A DNA stretch of 30,420 nucleotides from Gnetum montanum (Eukaryota; Streptophyta; Gnetopsida; Gnetales; Gnetaceae): positions 36,480-66,899 of the forward strand of contig MNCI01009442.1 of NCBI GenBank assembly GCA_015680685.1. The letters are read 5' to 3'. Within the stretch, counting starts at the first letter, position 1. Each line of letters opens with the position of its first letter. The position numbers were made by a program, and so were the translations under genes. Positions 1 to 10,150 of the stretch are shown here, one piece after another. The notes under the pieces were generated by a model that had not been told where the DNA came from, ran no database searches, and was given only the letters and a program-made list of their open reading frames with translations.

Positions 1-357
1 GAAATGAATAAGAAAACAAATCTCAAGTGTTGCAAGGATGAATCCAAGAGCTCATCTTTATTGCCGTACACAAGGTATGCTTAGGTACACAATGCTTGAC
101 TAAAGATCCGTCCACACTTAGACCTCTTGCTGCGAGCACTTGGAAAATACTCTAAGTACAAAATTTTCGCTACTTGACTCCTAAAAGACTTCTAAAAGAC
201 TTCCTTCCAAGACTTCCTCTCTAAATTGTGCGCCTAGGCATTGTATTTATAGAATTGGGAGCAACTACTCTAATCATTAGAGAAACTACCACTCTAATTT
301 TAGAGAAACTACCACTCTAATAATTAGAATAAACTGCTAGAGTAAGCGCTCTCATCA
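1..357 (-). mobile_element. Partial LTR (element C), truncated by window edge
   Basis: On the minus strand this begins TGATGAGAGC at 357, directly after a purine tract, and runs off the window at position 1. It has the order expected of an LTR promoter and terminator: a TATA box (TATAAATA, 244-251), then a transcribed part, then AATAAA at 57-62. Upstream of the TATA box, at about 265-345, a short motif (actctaat...ttagagaaactac) is repeated roughly three times. The second LTR end lies outside the window, so neither element type nor length can be given. It does not match the LTRs of elements A or B. Confidence 0.5.
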
Positions 358-367
358 TACCCCCACA
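358..367 (-). other. Candidate polypurine tract of element C
   Basis: On the minus strand a G-rich purine run (gtgggggta) lies immediately before the TGATGAG that opens the LTR at 357. This is where the plus-strand primer of an LTR retrotransposon lies. The match is short and supports the LTR call only in combination with it. Confidence 0.4.
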
Positions 368-2317
368 ACTGAATGAAAACTCATCCTCGATTTCCTTACA
401 AAATATTGGGAAGGTATGAGATTATTAACTAATTGACAACTGATGGTGGAATGGGATGGTAGACTCAACGTGCCCAGTGAACAGATCAATAAGCATATTA
501 CAACATTAGTGTTCATGACCATTGTGATGAACACTCGTACATAAAGGACATCCAAGCCTTTATTTGATAGCTTGTAGAGAAAGAGAGAGAAAGAAAATGA
601 AGCGTGTTGCTGCCAATGCTAAGATTGCGCCTTCCATTGTTTATCCATAGCCATGCCACCAGACTTTCTCCTTTCATAAATGCTCCAGTTCTGGTCCATC
701 CTGAGTGCTTCCTCCAAGCCTAGTCCATTATTTGTATGATCGCCATCTGCACACACAACATAGTCACAAATGAGCAACGATAGATAAACCATAATGCAAT
801 TGATACCTTGCCTCAATACGAAGCATATTGGCTGAGTTGTCGTTATGGCAAAAACTAGTTCGAAGATTTATCATAGGTGACTACCCAAGGTGTAGGGGTT
901 AGGCGAATAGTAGAATGGAGAAAATTGAAAAATTTGTGCTAGGACCCCCACAACTAAGAGAGAACCTCTGGTAGCTATAAGATGGAAAAATATGAGGAAC
1001 AAGAAAGATGAGAAAAATATCAATGGCAACGTCAATAAAATGGATGTCATGGATGGGGATAAAACAAGAAATGATTGATTGATTACCAGAAATGTTTAAG
1101 GGAAAGAAGTTAACAATTGCACCAAAAAGAAATGCCAGTGGGTCCTCCCCAAAGCAGGCTCATGTATTTTATGCCCTGACAAACCCACAAACCAAAGAGT
1201 TCGTAGGCTCTAGGAACGTCATTTGGAAGCAAGAGTTAAACACTTACCCACAAGAATTCACCAAAGAAAAAAAATGCATCAACCCAGAACGAACTAATGA
1301 TAAAACCGACAATGAGGTGGAACATGGGAAGAAAGATGGAGAGGAGAGAATGGAATGGAATCCCAAGAACAAATTTGTGTAAAGCCCCTTGTGTATTTTA
1401 TGGTTAATGTGACTAAGTAGAACTCATTCCAAATCCATACTTAAACAAACCATATCCAATCACCTTGCATCAACACACTTGAACAATCCATCCACTTGAA
1501 GCAACAAGAATGCTTCTACAAAGAGTCACCACCATTCCGAGGAGAGTGAGATGGAGAAGTAGGAAGCAAGAAAGGGCCTTAGTTAGAGGCAACTTTCAAG
1601 CATGGGTAACATGTCTTTCCAGTTCCATAACCAGTGTTTGTAGCCCATATTGCTTTATTATGTCTAAGGAGTGTGCTTTGAATTCTCACTCTTTTTTTTT
1701 CTTTTTTTGCATGAGAACCACACCATGCAAAGACTTATTTTTTATTCACTTGGCTTTCTAATTTTTGAACAATGTTAGAATGGAAAAAAACCCAAGAAAA
1801 AGCATTCAAGCACCTAAGAGAATGGCCAACACAAATGCATCGAATCCCCTTAAAATCACACCCTTTTCATCCTTTGAGTCTTTCCTTGGGTTGAAAAATA
1901 CCTAGCCACCAATTCATTAAAAGTTTAGTTAGAAGAAGAGAAACCGTACAATTCCAAGCCAAAGGAGACCATAGAGTTGTATGGATGAGTGGATGGCGTG
2001 GACTCATTACCTGTTTTACCAAAAGAACCATACCTTAATATAAGCATCATAATTCAAAGGCAAAAATCAAACATTAGCAATCAATATGATATAATTCAAT
2101 CCACCATCATGAGCACTTATTAGATGATGAATAAAAGTAAATCAAGCAAACAAAGAAATAGTAAAAACATGAATGATGGTGTAAAACAAAAATAAGAAAA
2201 ATTGAAAGAATTTGTAAAATAAAAAATGTGTAAAAGAAAAATTCAAAAAGAATTGAGGGTCTAGAATGGTTAGCAAAGGTGGCCATCTCCCCCATGACTA
2301 AGTTGGAAGGAGGAGAT
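368..2317. other. Unassigned region between element C LTR and element B
   Basis: About 1.95 kb with no domain I can name. The longest frame with its own ATG is 1092-1382 on the plus strand (96 codons), which is lysine-rich and unlike any family I recognise. The stretch may be internal sequence of element C or the lost 3' end of element B. I found no copy of the element B LTR here, so the 3' LTR of B is either deleted or beyond recognition. Confidence 0.3.
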
Positions 2318-2690
2318 CTAAAATAGTGAGCAAGGTTGTCCACCAAGAGAGGTAGCATGTGTACTGGCTATCCTAAGCTCATGGAAAGGTTTGGTTTGTT
2401 GTACGTTGACCAACAATTTCTTGTTTGGGCTCTCAGGTTTGTATATTATCATGGCCCCTGAAGGAAAATTTGCATAAATAAAATAAAGTCCTTCCCATAG
2501 TGGTTGAAATTTAGTATGTTGTGGCACATGTGTGGGATTCTAGTAGAGAACCTTATCTCCCAGTTGATATTTAACTTTCCTAATCCTATGGTCATGACAT
2601 TGTTTATTGAATGCCTTGTGCAACTCATTAGATGATAGGGCAGCTAGTCGATTTTCATCTAAAAAGTTAAGGGTTATTAACTGTTGTTTC
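2318..2690 (-). pseudogene. Element B integrase C-terminal remnant
   Basis: Minus-strand translation gives a stretch typical of the end of Ty3/gypsy integrases: a DENRLAAL helix, then a basic segment, then YQLGDKVLY, then the KFQPLWEGLYFIY block ending in a GA dipeptide. The family pattern there is roughly W-x-GP-Y/F followed by GA. One in-frame TAG interrupts it just after DKVLY. The catalytic integrase core (HHCC and DDE parts) is absent, and so is RNase H, because reverse transcriptase sequence lies directly upstream. An internal deletion has therefore joined the RT end to the integrase tail at about 2670-2740. Non-functional. Confidence 0.65.
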
Positions 2691-3480
2691 TATGCTAGAT
2701 CAAGGTCAAGGTTGAGGTCACATGCCATGGATAGTGTACAGAGGTAGCTAGTATGTCCAAGGAATGACCGAATATCTTTAACAATTTTCGATTGACGAGT
2801 AATTCCTTGGATAACTTTGATTTTCTCGAGGTCTACCTCTATCCCTGTGTGTGAGATTTTGTGCCCTAATACTACGCCCTCTTGGACCATCAAATGGCTT
2901 TTTTGCTAGTTGAGCCTCAAATTGGTTTCTACACATCTTTTTAACACTTTCTCCAACCAGTCTAAGGCTTGATCAAAGTTTGCTCCATAAGTGAAGAAGT
3001 CATCCATAAAGACCTCCACGCCATTCCCTATCTACTGTTGGAATATGCTTACAACTAGTTGTTGAAATGTTGTAGGGGCATTGCACAAGCCAAACAGCAT
3101 TTGTTTGTATGCAAATGTTCCCCAAGGACTGGTGAACATAGTCTTCGCTTAGTTTTCTGGGGCTATTTGTATTTGGTTATATCCACTATATCCATCCANC
3201 CATATTTAGTAGCCTAAAATCTATGCACATCCTCCATTAGCCTCCCCTTTTAGGCACAATAACTAAGGGGCTAACCCATTCACTATCAGCAATCGGGTAT
3301 ATGAACCTAGCCTTGAGAAGCTATTCAATTTCTTCCTTAACTACTTGCTTCAACTTAGGGTTCAATCGCCTCTATGGTTGTGTTTGAGGCTTCATGGAGG
3401 GATTAGTGTAAATTCTATGTTGACATATCCTAGGATCTGTTCCAGTTAATTCAGGATATGACCAAGCGAAAGCTTTCAAC
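2690..3480 (-). pseudogene. Element B reverse transcriptase (decayed)
   Basis: Minus-strand Ty3/gypsy reverse transcriptase. In order, the readable motifs are the RRLNP segment and VVKEEIE helix, the ADSEWVSPLVIVPKRGG block, DGYSGYNQIQIAP, the MLFGLCNAPTTFQ block, and the catalytic box FMDD at 2999-3010 followed by FFTYG. Then comes VVLGHKIS and the VKDIRSFLGHTSYL segment that normally leads into RNase H. Both catalytic aspartates of FMDD are kept. Several codons are now stops (for example after EEIE, APEN, and VSIFQQ), so no active enzyme can be made. Position 3199 is an ambiguous base. RNase H does not follow, because the integrase tail comes next. Confidence 0.85.
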
Positions 3481-3512
3481 CATTTATTTATTACATTAGA
3501 TAGTTCTTCTTT

Positions 3513-3749
3513 CTATTGAAAAGAAAACTTAGCATTGATAATTACTAGTTTTCCATTTTTAAGGAACGTGTATTCCATATCGTTGGGTAATGGTTTTAGC
3601 TCGAAGGGCTCTTGCTTAAATTTCTTAGGGATTTCCAATTTCCCCCAGTTGATATTTTCAAGGTTAAGACTTGCAAGTTGGCGATGGACTTGCTCTAATG
3701 CGTTTATGCTATCGATGTAAGCACAAGTCAAACCCTTAGTTGGTTTCAT
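3513..3749 (-). pseudogene. Element B protease-RT linker
   Basis: A 78-codon open stretch in the polyprotein direction. It contains the EPFELKPLP segment followed by a tyrosine/phenylalanine-rich motif and an LVIINAKFS end, which is the usual spacer ahead of the reverse transcriptase in one group of plant Ty3/gypsy elements. It has no catalytic role of its own. It confirms that protease (left of 4535) and reverse transcriptase belong to the same element and reading direction. Confidence 0.55.
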
Positions 3750-4082
3750 GCATATGAATGAACTGCTTTCTTGATCAGCTATTAGTCATTGGGTGTCTTC
3801 TTGTCGTGTGGCTACTGCATACAAGCATCTTTGTATGTTAATCACTTGTGCACATTGATTGCATGCAAGCAATGCTAAACTTTGCACAAACAATGACCTC
3901 TACACACAATTACACCCTGTGTTACTGTATGCAATGCACAAAACTTTCTTCTCCTTGATCTTTCTGAATGTATTTTCCTTTGATATTTCTAGGGAAAGAT
4001 TGTGGATTCCTAGGCATGCATCGATGGTGCTTAGCCATGCTCTTCCCATTATGATTAGGAAGTCCCCCTTACCATTGTTTAC

Positions 4083-4535
4083 CTAAATCACTAGGAAGTC
4101 AGCTAGGTACAACCACCCACAAACAATGGTAACAATGTCTTCCACCAGTCCCAATGGAACAGTGATGGACTGGTCATCCAACCCTAGATGGATGTTGCTC
4201 TTTTTTAATGAAGGCAGGTTCCAGGCCTTGTACATTGCTTGAGAAATCAAGTTGACACTGGAACCTAAATCTAAAAGATCCATGCATGATGCATTTCTAG
4301 TGATTTGTAAGTATATCAAAGGAATCCTAAGATCAGAGAATATCCTGGGAAGGTGGTCAGCTTTGATCCAATCGGTGACAACATGTGTTAGCATGATCGT
4401 ATGTGTTGAGTGTGGTGGTTGAGTTGAAGGAGGCTCCGAAGTTTTGATTGATACTGAGGCATCTAAAAAATTAGCCACTTGTGATTGCAAGGGCTTGGTT
4501 GGACTATTGGTTCTAAAGAAAGGTCTTTTCTTCAT
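4083..4535 (-). pseudogene. Element B retropepsin-like protease
   Basis: A 150-codon open minus-strand frame with the active-site motif DLGSS at 4257-4271 (family pattern D-x-G-[AST]-S). After it come NLISQAMY, a LGLDDQS strand-turn and a GLVEDIVTIV flap-like segment, in the order expected of plant Ty3/gypsy aspartic proteases. In the family it cleaves the gag-pol polyprotein inside the particle. The frame is open over the whole domain, making it the best preserved part of element B, but its neighbours carry stops. The N-terminal part (before about residue 60) is low-complexity linker. Confidence 0.75.
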
Positions 4536-4539
4536 GTGG

Positions 4540-5178
4540 TTGTTGGAACCAATAGTAGGCTGAGAGTTAATAGCCCTCAGGCATTACGTTGCTGTGGTTG
4601 GGTAGGGATTTCACCTTGCATCGTGGGAGCAGATGGTAGTTGAGCTATTGGTGAAAGAGATGCAGCTAGATGAGAAGGATGATATGCTTGTGGAATATCA
4701 CCTCTAGAAGAGGGAGTCCCATAATACTTGTGGTCTTGGTAGTGAGGTTGAGGAGTGATGTGACCAGTAGAGTCATGTGGGGAGATTGGCTGCTGCACGT
4801 AATATCCATACAAGTCAGGTTACCGGTAAGGATATTGTTGCCTTGGTGGTGGCATTCCCCATGATTGTGGGTGCTACCACTATTGATATTGCTCAATTGA
4901 TTGTGGTGGAGTTCCACTAGGATAATATGTTAAGGGTTGGTGGAACTACCTTAGGTTACCTTGAGGATAAGTTAACCTTCGAGGTGTTTTCCTTTTGTTT
5001 AATCATGGGTTGAGTGCATACACCTTAGACTCCTGTAGATGTGAGATTACAGGGCAACATCCCTTAGGCTGGTCATATTGACATATCTCACATCCACTAT
5101 CATTGTCTATTTCCAAATCCACAACCTCTTCAATGATGGCAACTTTTCCCTTATCCTTGCTACATGCATGTTCAACTT
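4540..5178 (-). pseudogene. Element B gag C-terminus with altered zinc knuckle
   Basis: Minus-strand remainder of gag left of the element A insertion. A zinc-knuckle relic is readable at 5054-5092: CEICQYDQPKGCC. This fits CX2CX3HX4C except that the histidine position is now glutamine. A long proline/glutamine/tyrosine-rich stretch (frames at 4577-4917) follows and leads into the protease. In the family the knuckle binds the genomic RNA in the capsid; the His to Gln change would be expected to impair zinc binding. The sequence ends abruptly at the LTR of element A at 5179. Confidence 0.6.
5174..5178. other. Target-site duplication, left copy (element A)
   Basis: Five bases, aactt, directly before the TG that opens the left LTR. 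The right copy at 13959-13963 reads agctt, so four of five bases agree. Five-base duplications are normal for Ty3/gypsy integration. Confidence 0.6.
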
Positions 5179-6707
5179 TGAAACACCACTAATTTTGGCC
5201 TAGCACTTTTAGACAAGAATCAAGCTAAGTCATGTTGCTGCCCAACATGAGTACAGCATGACCAAACTTGGAGGCCTCCGAAACAGCCCCCGATGACCCA
5301 TGATTCAATAGGCAAGGTACCCTTGGGGTCCACAGGCGACTACACCAACTTCCAGCATCCAGAATCAAAATTTTTAGGTTCAAAATGTTTGGTTTTGGCT
5401 AAGTACACCTTGGTTACTTTTTCAGATGCTGCACAGCGTAAGGATTAGAGTCACCAACTTTTGGAGCCCCGAAATTAAGTTAAAATAGGCCTAAATCAAG
5501 CACAAGGACCCCCCATGACCTTCACCAAGGTCCCCAGCAGCTCCCAGCCTCCAGAAAATCAAGATTTGGGTCTCAAATGTGCTATTTTGACTTGGTGATG
5601 TTGGGGTTACTTTTTCATATGCTGCACAGCGTAAGGATTAGCGTCACCAACTTTTAGAGCCCCAATACTGAGCCAAAATAACTTTATTTCAAGGGTGCAA
5701 GTCATCCTCAAGGTCCACTATTGATAACTATGGGTCCCTGCCTTCAAAAATTCTAGATTTCAGCTCAAAATTACAAGTTTTTGAGGTCACACTACAGGTC
5801 ACGCTGGGCAATTAAATTTCTCTTGTTATACATTTCATTGTAAATCCCATTTGTGGGCATGTCAGGCCCCCACGGTCTAAATTAAATGTACTTTCATGGG
5901 CTTGAATAACCCAAAAATTGTAAGATGCAATGTACTTGGTCAAGAATGAAACTCTCGCTAACACACATCCAACTCATGCATAATTGTCCATTGGACACAT
6001 GTCACTAGATTTGCTTTCCTCTCATCTCCTAGCCGTTGATTCCATTCTTGAATTTTATGCCCAAGCCCAGCCCAACCCTATAAATACCCTGTCAATTCAC
6101 ATAAACGGGGGGGGGGCAAAAATTAGAGAGATTGGCAATTCTAAGAGAGGATAGAACCTACAATCCTTGGGTGCTCGGCACAACTAACTATTGGCATCCA
6201 AGCATTTCTCACATTCATCACATCACATAATCGCATCATCACATTACATCACCCCGTGGCTAGACGTTTGACCTACCATCTACATGCAGCTACGCTTTGA
6301 CCAGTGCACATCTTTTCTAAGCAATACATCATTTCCATTTTGCCAACCAAACATTATTTCCATTTTCTATTTTACATTCTGTTTATATTTCTACTTACAT
6401 TCAATCTACATTCAATTTATAGTTTACATTTTTTTTACGCCTCACGTTCTTACATCTTACAACTCATGTTTACATTTTACGTGCATTTACACGTTTTAAG
6501 ACATCGTTTATGATAACCCCAGCGCTAGCCGTAGCTTACGCTCACGAAAGTCCTTGGTTGATTTGCATGTAAACCATCCAAGGCACTCTGCCTTCATTTA
6601 CTTTTCCAGCTTGCCCTCGGGCGAAGACAGGGTCAGCTGTGGCTGCTCGACGATCTCTCGGTATCTGTTTCCATTCCAGCCTTACACCGATGATTTAGGT
6701 CAGTATA
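5179..6707 (+). repeat. Left LTR of element A
   Basis: It begins TGAAACACC and ends GGTCAGTATA, where the right LTR ends GGTCAATACA, so the original end was probably CA. It aligns along its length with 12381-13958. U3 contains at least two diverged subrepeats about 193 bp apart: the block ggttactttttca...gcacagcgtaagg recurs at 5412 and 5605. A third, weaker unit follows to about 5815. The core promoter TATAAATA is at 6079-6086, followed by a run of ten G (6107-6116). The downstream part is rich in ttacatt motifs. Open frames in it are chance frames shared with the right LTR. Confidence 0.9.
6079..6086 (+). promoter_or_regulatory. TATA box of left LTR (element A)
   Basis: TATAAATA in the context ccctataaatac, conserved in the right LTR at 13332-13339. 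It lies about 60% of the way through the LTR, where the U3/R boundary is expected. Confidence 0.6.
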
Positions 6708-6712
6708 GTTTT

Positions 6713-6730
6713 TGGTGCTAGAAGGAGGGC
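6713..6730 (+). other. Primer-binding site of element A (tRNA-Asn-like)
   Basis: TGGTGCTAGAAGGAGGGC starts five bases after the left LTR. Its reverse complement ends in CTAGCACCA. Complementarity to a tRNA appears to continue to about 6737, covering the T-loop signature TTCAAGC at the exact canonical distance from CCA. From memory, the plant cytosolic tRNA-Asn 3' end is ...CCTCCTTCTAGCGCCA, which would leave two mismatches over 25 bases, both at CpG-to-TpG positions. The tRNA identity rests on recall and should be checked. Confidence 0.75.
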
Positions 6731-7065
6731 TTGAACCATTTCTGTCTACATTTTTTATTAGCACTTAGTCAAAACTCTAGATGTTCTAAAGAGCATAACA
6801 AGTTCTCAGAGCATAGCAAGCTCCAACGTAGTGAGTGTAGCGCTAGAGTTGGCCATTTTTAGCAGTTTTCACACTTAGCATTATTTTCCCTGCATTTTCA
6901 TACTTAGCATTTTTTTTCTTTCATTTGTACACTTATCCATTTTCCTGCTACCAGCAGACTTAGTCATTTTTTTTATTTTTTATTTATTTTTTTTCTTTTT
7001 TTATTTTCATTTTCAAGGTTAGCCATTTTCTACAAATAGAAACTTTCACAACCCAATTTGTGAAT
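6731..7065 (+). other. Element A untranslated leader
   Basis: Sequence between the primer site and the first gag ATG. Its second half is strongly T-rich, with repeated cattttc/acttagcattt phrases and a long T-rich tract at about 6966-7015. It has no open frame. The packaging signal would be expected here but cannot be recognised by eye. Confidence 0.5.
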
Positions 7066-9064
7066 ATGAATCCAGATCAACCTTCTACATCAATGCCTAA
7101 CACGTTTGATACCACAATCCAACCAAAGTGAGCCACACTAAGCCCTGAACAATATAACTTCATTTTTGTAAAAATCCAAAGCCAACCTACCTATCGACCA
7201 TACGAAAAGGGAAGCAAAACAAAATTATGAACTTATCCACAAGGGAGGTCGTGAGTTCATCCCTTCAACATTTGACATAATCCCATTGTCTGAACACCAT
7301 CATAAACTCATATCCCAGCTTCTTATGGCTAGAAGTCAAGCCTTACAGCTACCACCAATAGAGCCTCAAGATGAGGAAGATGATTTTGCAACCCAATCTA
7401 AACATGGAGATTCCTACCATACCGTTAGTCCCCATGCCTACACAAATCCATTGTTCCATCCTTTCCTGGAAGAAACTGTGCTTCCTTTGTCATCCGCAAA
7501 CACTTGAGCACCAGTTTCCCAACAAGAGGTACCTACTTCCATTCCTATCTTCTCCGTACCCAATAATATTCACTTTGATGCATCCACTTCCATCATTCCT
7601 CCACAAGTACAGTCCCAACAACTCCCTCCCCAAACTAATGTAGGGTCAATCTTTCGACCTCAAGTAATTTGAATGCCATCAATCATACTAGCTTCCACAT
7701 CCATCCATTACATACCTCAGGTACAAATCCATGGAGCACCATTGATTACTCCAACCCAACATGTTCAGGGTGTTACCTCACAACCTGTGGCTGGGCAGTG
7801 GATTCCACCGATAGTCTCAATCCCGAATACCATCCCACCACAACAAACGTTAGCCCAACTACCTCTCTTTCCACAAACAATGCAACAATTAAATCATTAT
7901 CATGCATAATCTGCTCAATCCACTAGTTTGCCTAGTGCCCAAGAATGGGCAGACACACAAAAAATGATGCACTCTTTGGCAAAGGAATTAAAACGTCTTA
8001 AAAATTTGAACAATGAGGAAGTCAAAGTACTAGATTTCTATCAAGATGACCCAGTTGACCCCTCAGTTCCACCCTTAACCTTGCCAAAAGGTGTCTCATT
8101 ACCTCAGTTGACCAAGTACAATGGAGAGGGAGACCCAAATGCCCACCTAGTGACATTTTGAACTGAAAGTCTTTTGGTTCAGGCATGGCTTCATGTAATT
8201 TTGCATGTGTTTGCTATGTCCTTAACAGGAAGAGCCTTAGACTGGTACCGAGCCTTACTCCATAGCTCTATATATTCTCTGGAGGATTTGTTGCACCAAT
8301 TTGTCACCCACTTCAAATACAATGTAAAACCTGAAGCCACATTTGATAGCTTAATTCAAATTAGAAAAGCGCCTTTAGAGCCAGCACAGAAGTTTATCCA
8401 AAGATGGAGCAATGCCCTAAATGAACTTCATGAACCTATTCCTGAAACATATCTGCTTACCATCCTTAAGGCAACCACAAATGACTTCATTAAATCAAAG
8501 CTTTATTATCTAAAACCCCGTACTTTGAGCCAAGCATTTGCACAAATTAAGGACATAGAGGAAGTAGCACAAGCTAGCAATGACCTAGCTTATGTGGCCT
8601 ACAAAAACCAACATACTCGCAAGAAAAACACAACCGAGGCAACAGTAGCTACAATCACAAAAGCAACCAACTGGGGCCCAAAAGCTAAGCAACCTAAAGC
8701 CCTAGCTAACAAAGTCACCAACTTTGGCACCAACTCACCTACATCGACAGGGGCCACCCCAAGGCCCAAGTTTCAGCTCAAGGACCGCTCAAAGTATACA
8801 CCACTACCGATGCAGCCCTCTCAACTATTGGAGCAACTCTTGAAAGCTGGGAAAATCCAACACAAACATGTGTCAAAGATTACCCGCCAAAAACATGATA
8901 GGTACTGCGAGCTACTAAGGAACCCCACCTTAGTAGTACCAAATGAGCCCCCGATCCCACAACATTTTAAATTGGACCAATACTGTCATTACCATCAAAT
9001 GGCTGGTCACAGTATAGACAACTATCACTCCTTGCAAGATGACCTGCAGGGAATGATAAAATAA
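7066..9064 (+). pseudogene. Element A gag polyprotein (decayed)
   Basis: Plant Ty3/gypsy capsid gene. The ATG at 7066 opens a proline/glutamine-rich N-terminus. One frameshift near 7225 is needed, after which a single frame runs to 9064. In-frame stops fall at 7129, 7505, 7670, 7907 and 8159. The capsid-like part includes LPQLTKYNGEGDPNAHL, then AMSLTGRALDWYRALLHSS and LEDLLHQFVTHF at about 8215-8320, matching the retrotransposon gag pattern (alanine/tryptophan helix, then a phenylalanine-rich helix). Near the end, YCHYHQMAGHSIDNYHSL is the degenerate knuckle seen in gag of Tat-like elements, with only one cysteine left. In the family the protein forms the particle that packages element RNA. 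It cannot be made intact now. Confidence 0.8.
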
Positions 9065-10150
9065 GGCCAACTAACAATTAACACGGCAAGTTAATCCAAC
9101 GCAAACGATGCCTTCTATGTCATAAACTCAATTAGCATAGGTGGCAATCCCAAACCTGTGCAAAAACCTTTTGTGATCCGTGTGCCTCCCAGCAAGGCAA
9201 GGATTCCCCTAGCCTCCACAAATAAGAGGCCTCCCTTTGTTATCAAGGTACCACCCTAGGCACCCACAACACCCTTTGTGGTCAAGGCTCCACAACGTTC
9301 GTCCGCTAAGATGTTAAACTGGCATGACTCGTCCGCTAAGACATTAAACTAGCATGACGCAGCACCAAAAATCGCTAAGAAACCTTTCATCATAAGAGTG
9401 CCACAACGAGATGGCCCCTCACCTACCCGAAGCCCAACAATGGGCAACATCTTGATCCCTCCTCCCTCGAGGGTTGACCCCACTAGCAACCCAGGTAGGC
9501 CCACCAAATGGGAATGCAAGAGGACAAATGGGCACCTCACAACTTCCATGGCTGAAGTAAAGGCCACAACTAGCAAATAACAACTAAACACTAGGGCCCC
9601 TACCCCCAAGCAAACCAAGCCTAAGTCCCCCTCCCGAGAGGTCTGTCTCTCAAGCTTCACAGAGGAAGTCAAAGCCAAGACAACGGCTAATGATAAAGAC
9701 TTCGTAGCTGCACTAACCTAGGTAAAGCAAATGCTAAAGTAAAAGAACACAAAATTTAGCTTGTACGACCTAGTCAAGACCTCACCTGCTCACTGCCAAG
9801 CATTGGCCCAGGTCTTAGCCTCCATTCCTGTTATGGAGGACATCCCTGCAAATGAGGAATCCATCCGTGCAACAATGTTGCCTCCCACACCACAAGAATT
9901 GGGTTCAACAACCTTAGCCTTTCATGATGATGCAGTAAAAGTTAACCCCAAATGAGGGGAAGTCACTACAGCTCCACTATCCATTAGCATTCATGTTGGG
10001 TAGTGCACCATCTGCANCCACCAAGAAATCCACCTTCCATACGAAGGTGGTCAAGTTATCATCCATGGTGATAACGTTTCCTCTTTGAATATCCACAGCA
10101 TGACATGGTGCAAGTTTTGGAAGAAGAGTTTCTTAATTGTACACCTATGA
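9065..10150 (+). pseudogene. Element A gag-pol linker and protease remnant
   Basis: The gag frame continues without frameshift for about 1.1 kb but with numerous stops (for example at 9257, 9350, 9578, 9719, 9953). Repeated PFVIRVP/PFVIKVP phrases and a 30-bp tandem duplication (9299-9358) are present. FSLYDLVKTSPAHCQAL at about 9756-9806 is a segment normally just before the protease in this group. The protease survives only as its first strand (APLSISIHVG) and its end (EIHLPYEGGQVIIHGDN, about 10028-10078). The active-site D-x-G segment between them is missing. Position 10017 is an ambiguous base. Confidence 0.6.
9299..9358 (+). repeat. 30-bp tandem duplication in gag-pol frame
   Basis: Two adjacent 30-bp copies (9299-9328 and 9329-9358) beginning tcgtccgctaag. 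They differ at three positions. One difference turns the tryptophan codon TGG of copy 1 into TAG in copy 2, which shows the ancestral state directly. Confidence 0.9.

Noticed and set aside
1-357. Left LTR as the missing 3' LTR of element B
   Set aside because: Its sequence does not match 15858-16255 in either the TATA region or the ends.
3199-3199. Ambiguous base N (another at 10017)
   Set aside because: Assembly uncertainty, not biology; both fall in decayed retroelement sequence and do not change the calls.
6284-6513. Open frames mirrored at 13442-13767
   Set aside because: They lie in the two LTRs of element A, in T-rich sequence, and exist twice only because the LTRs are repeated.
8174-9064. 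An independent 296-codon gene starting at 8174
   Set aside because: The first codon is TTG; the frame is the continuation of gag after a nonsense codon at 8159.
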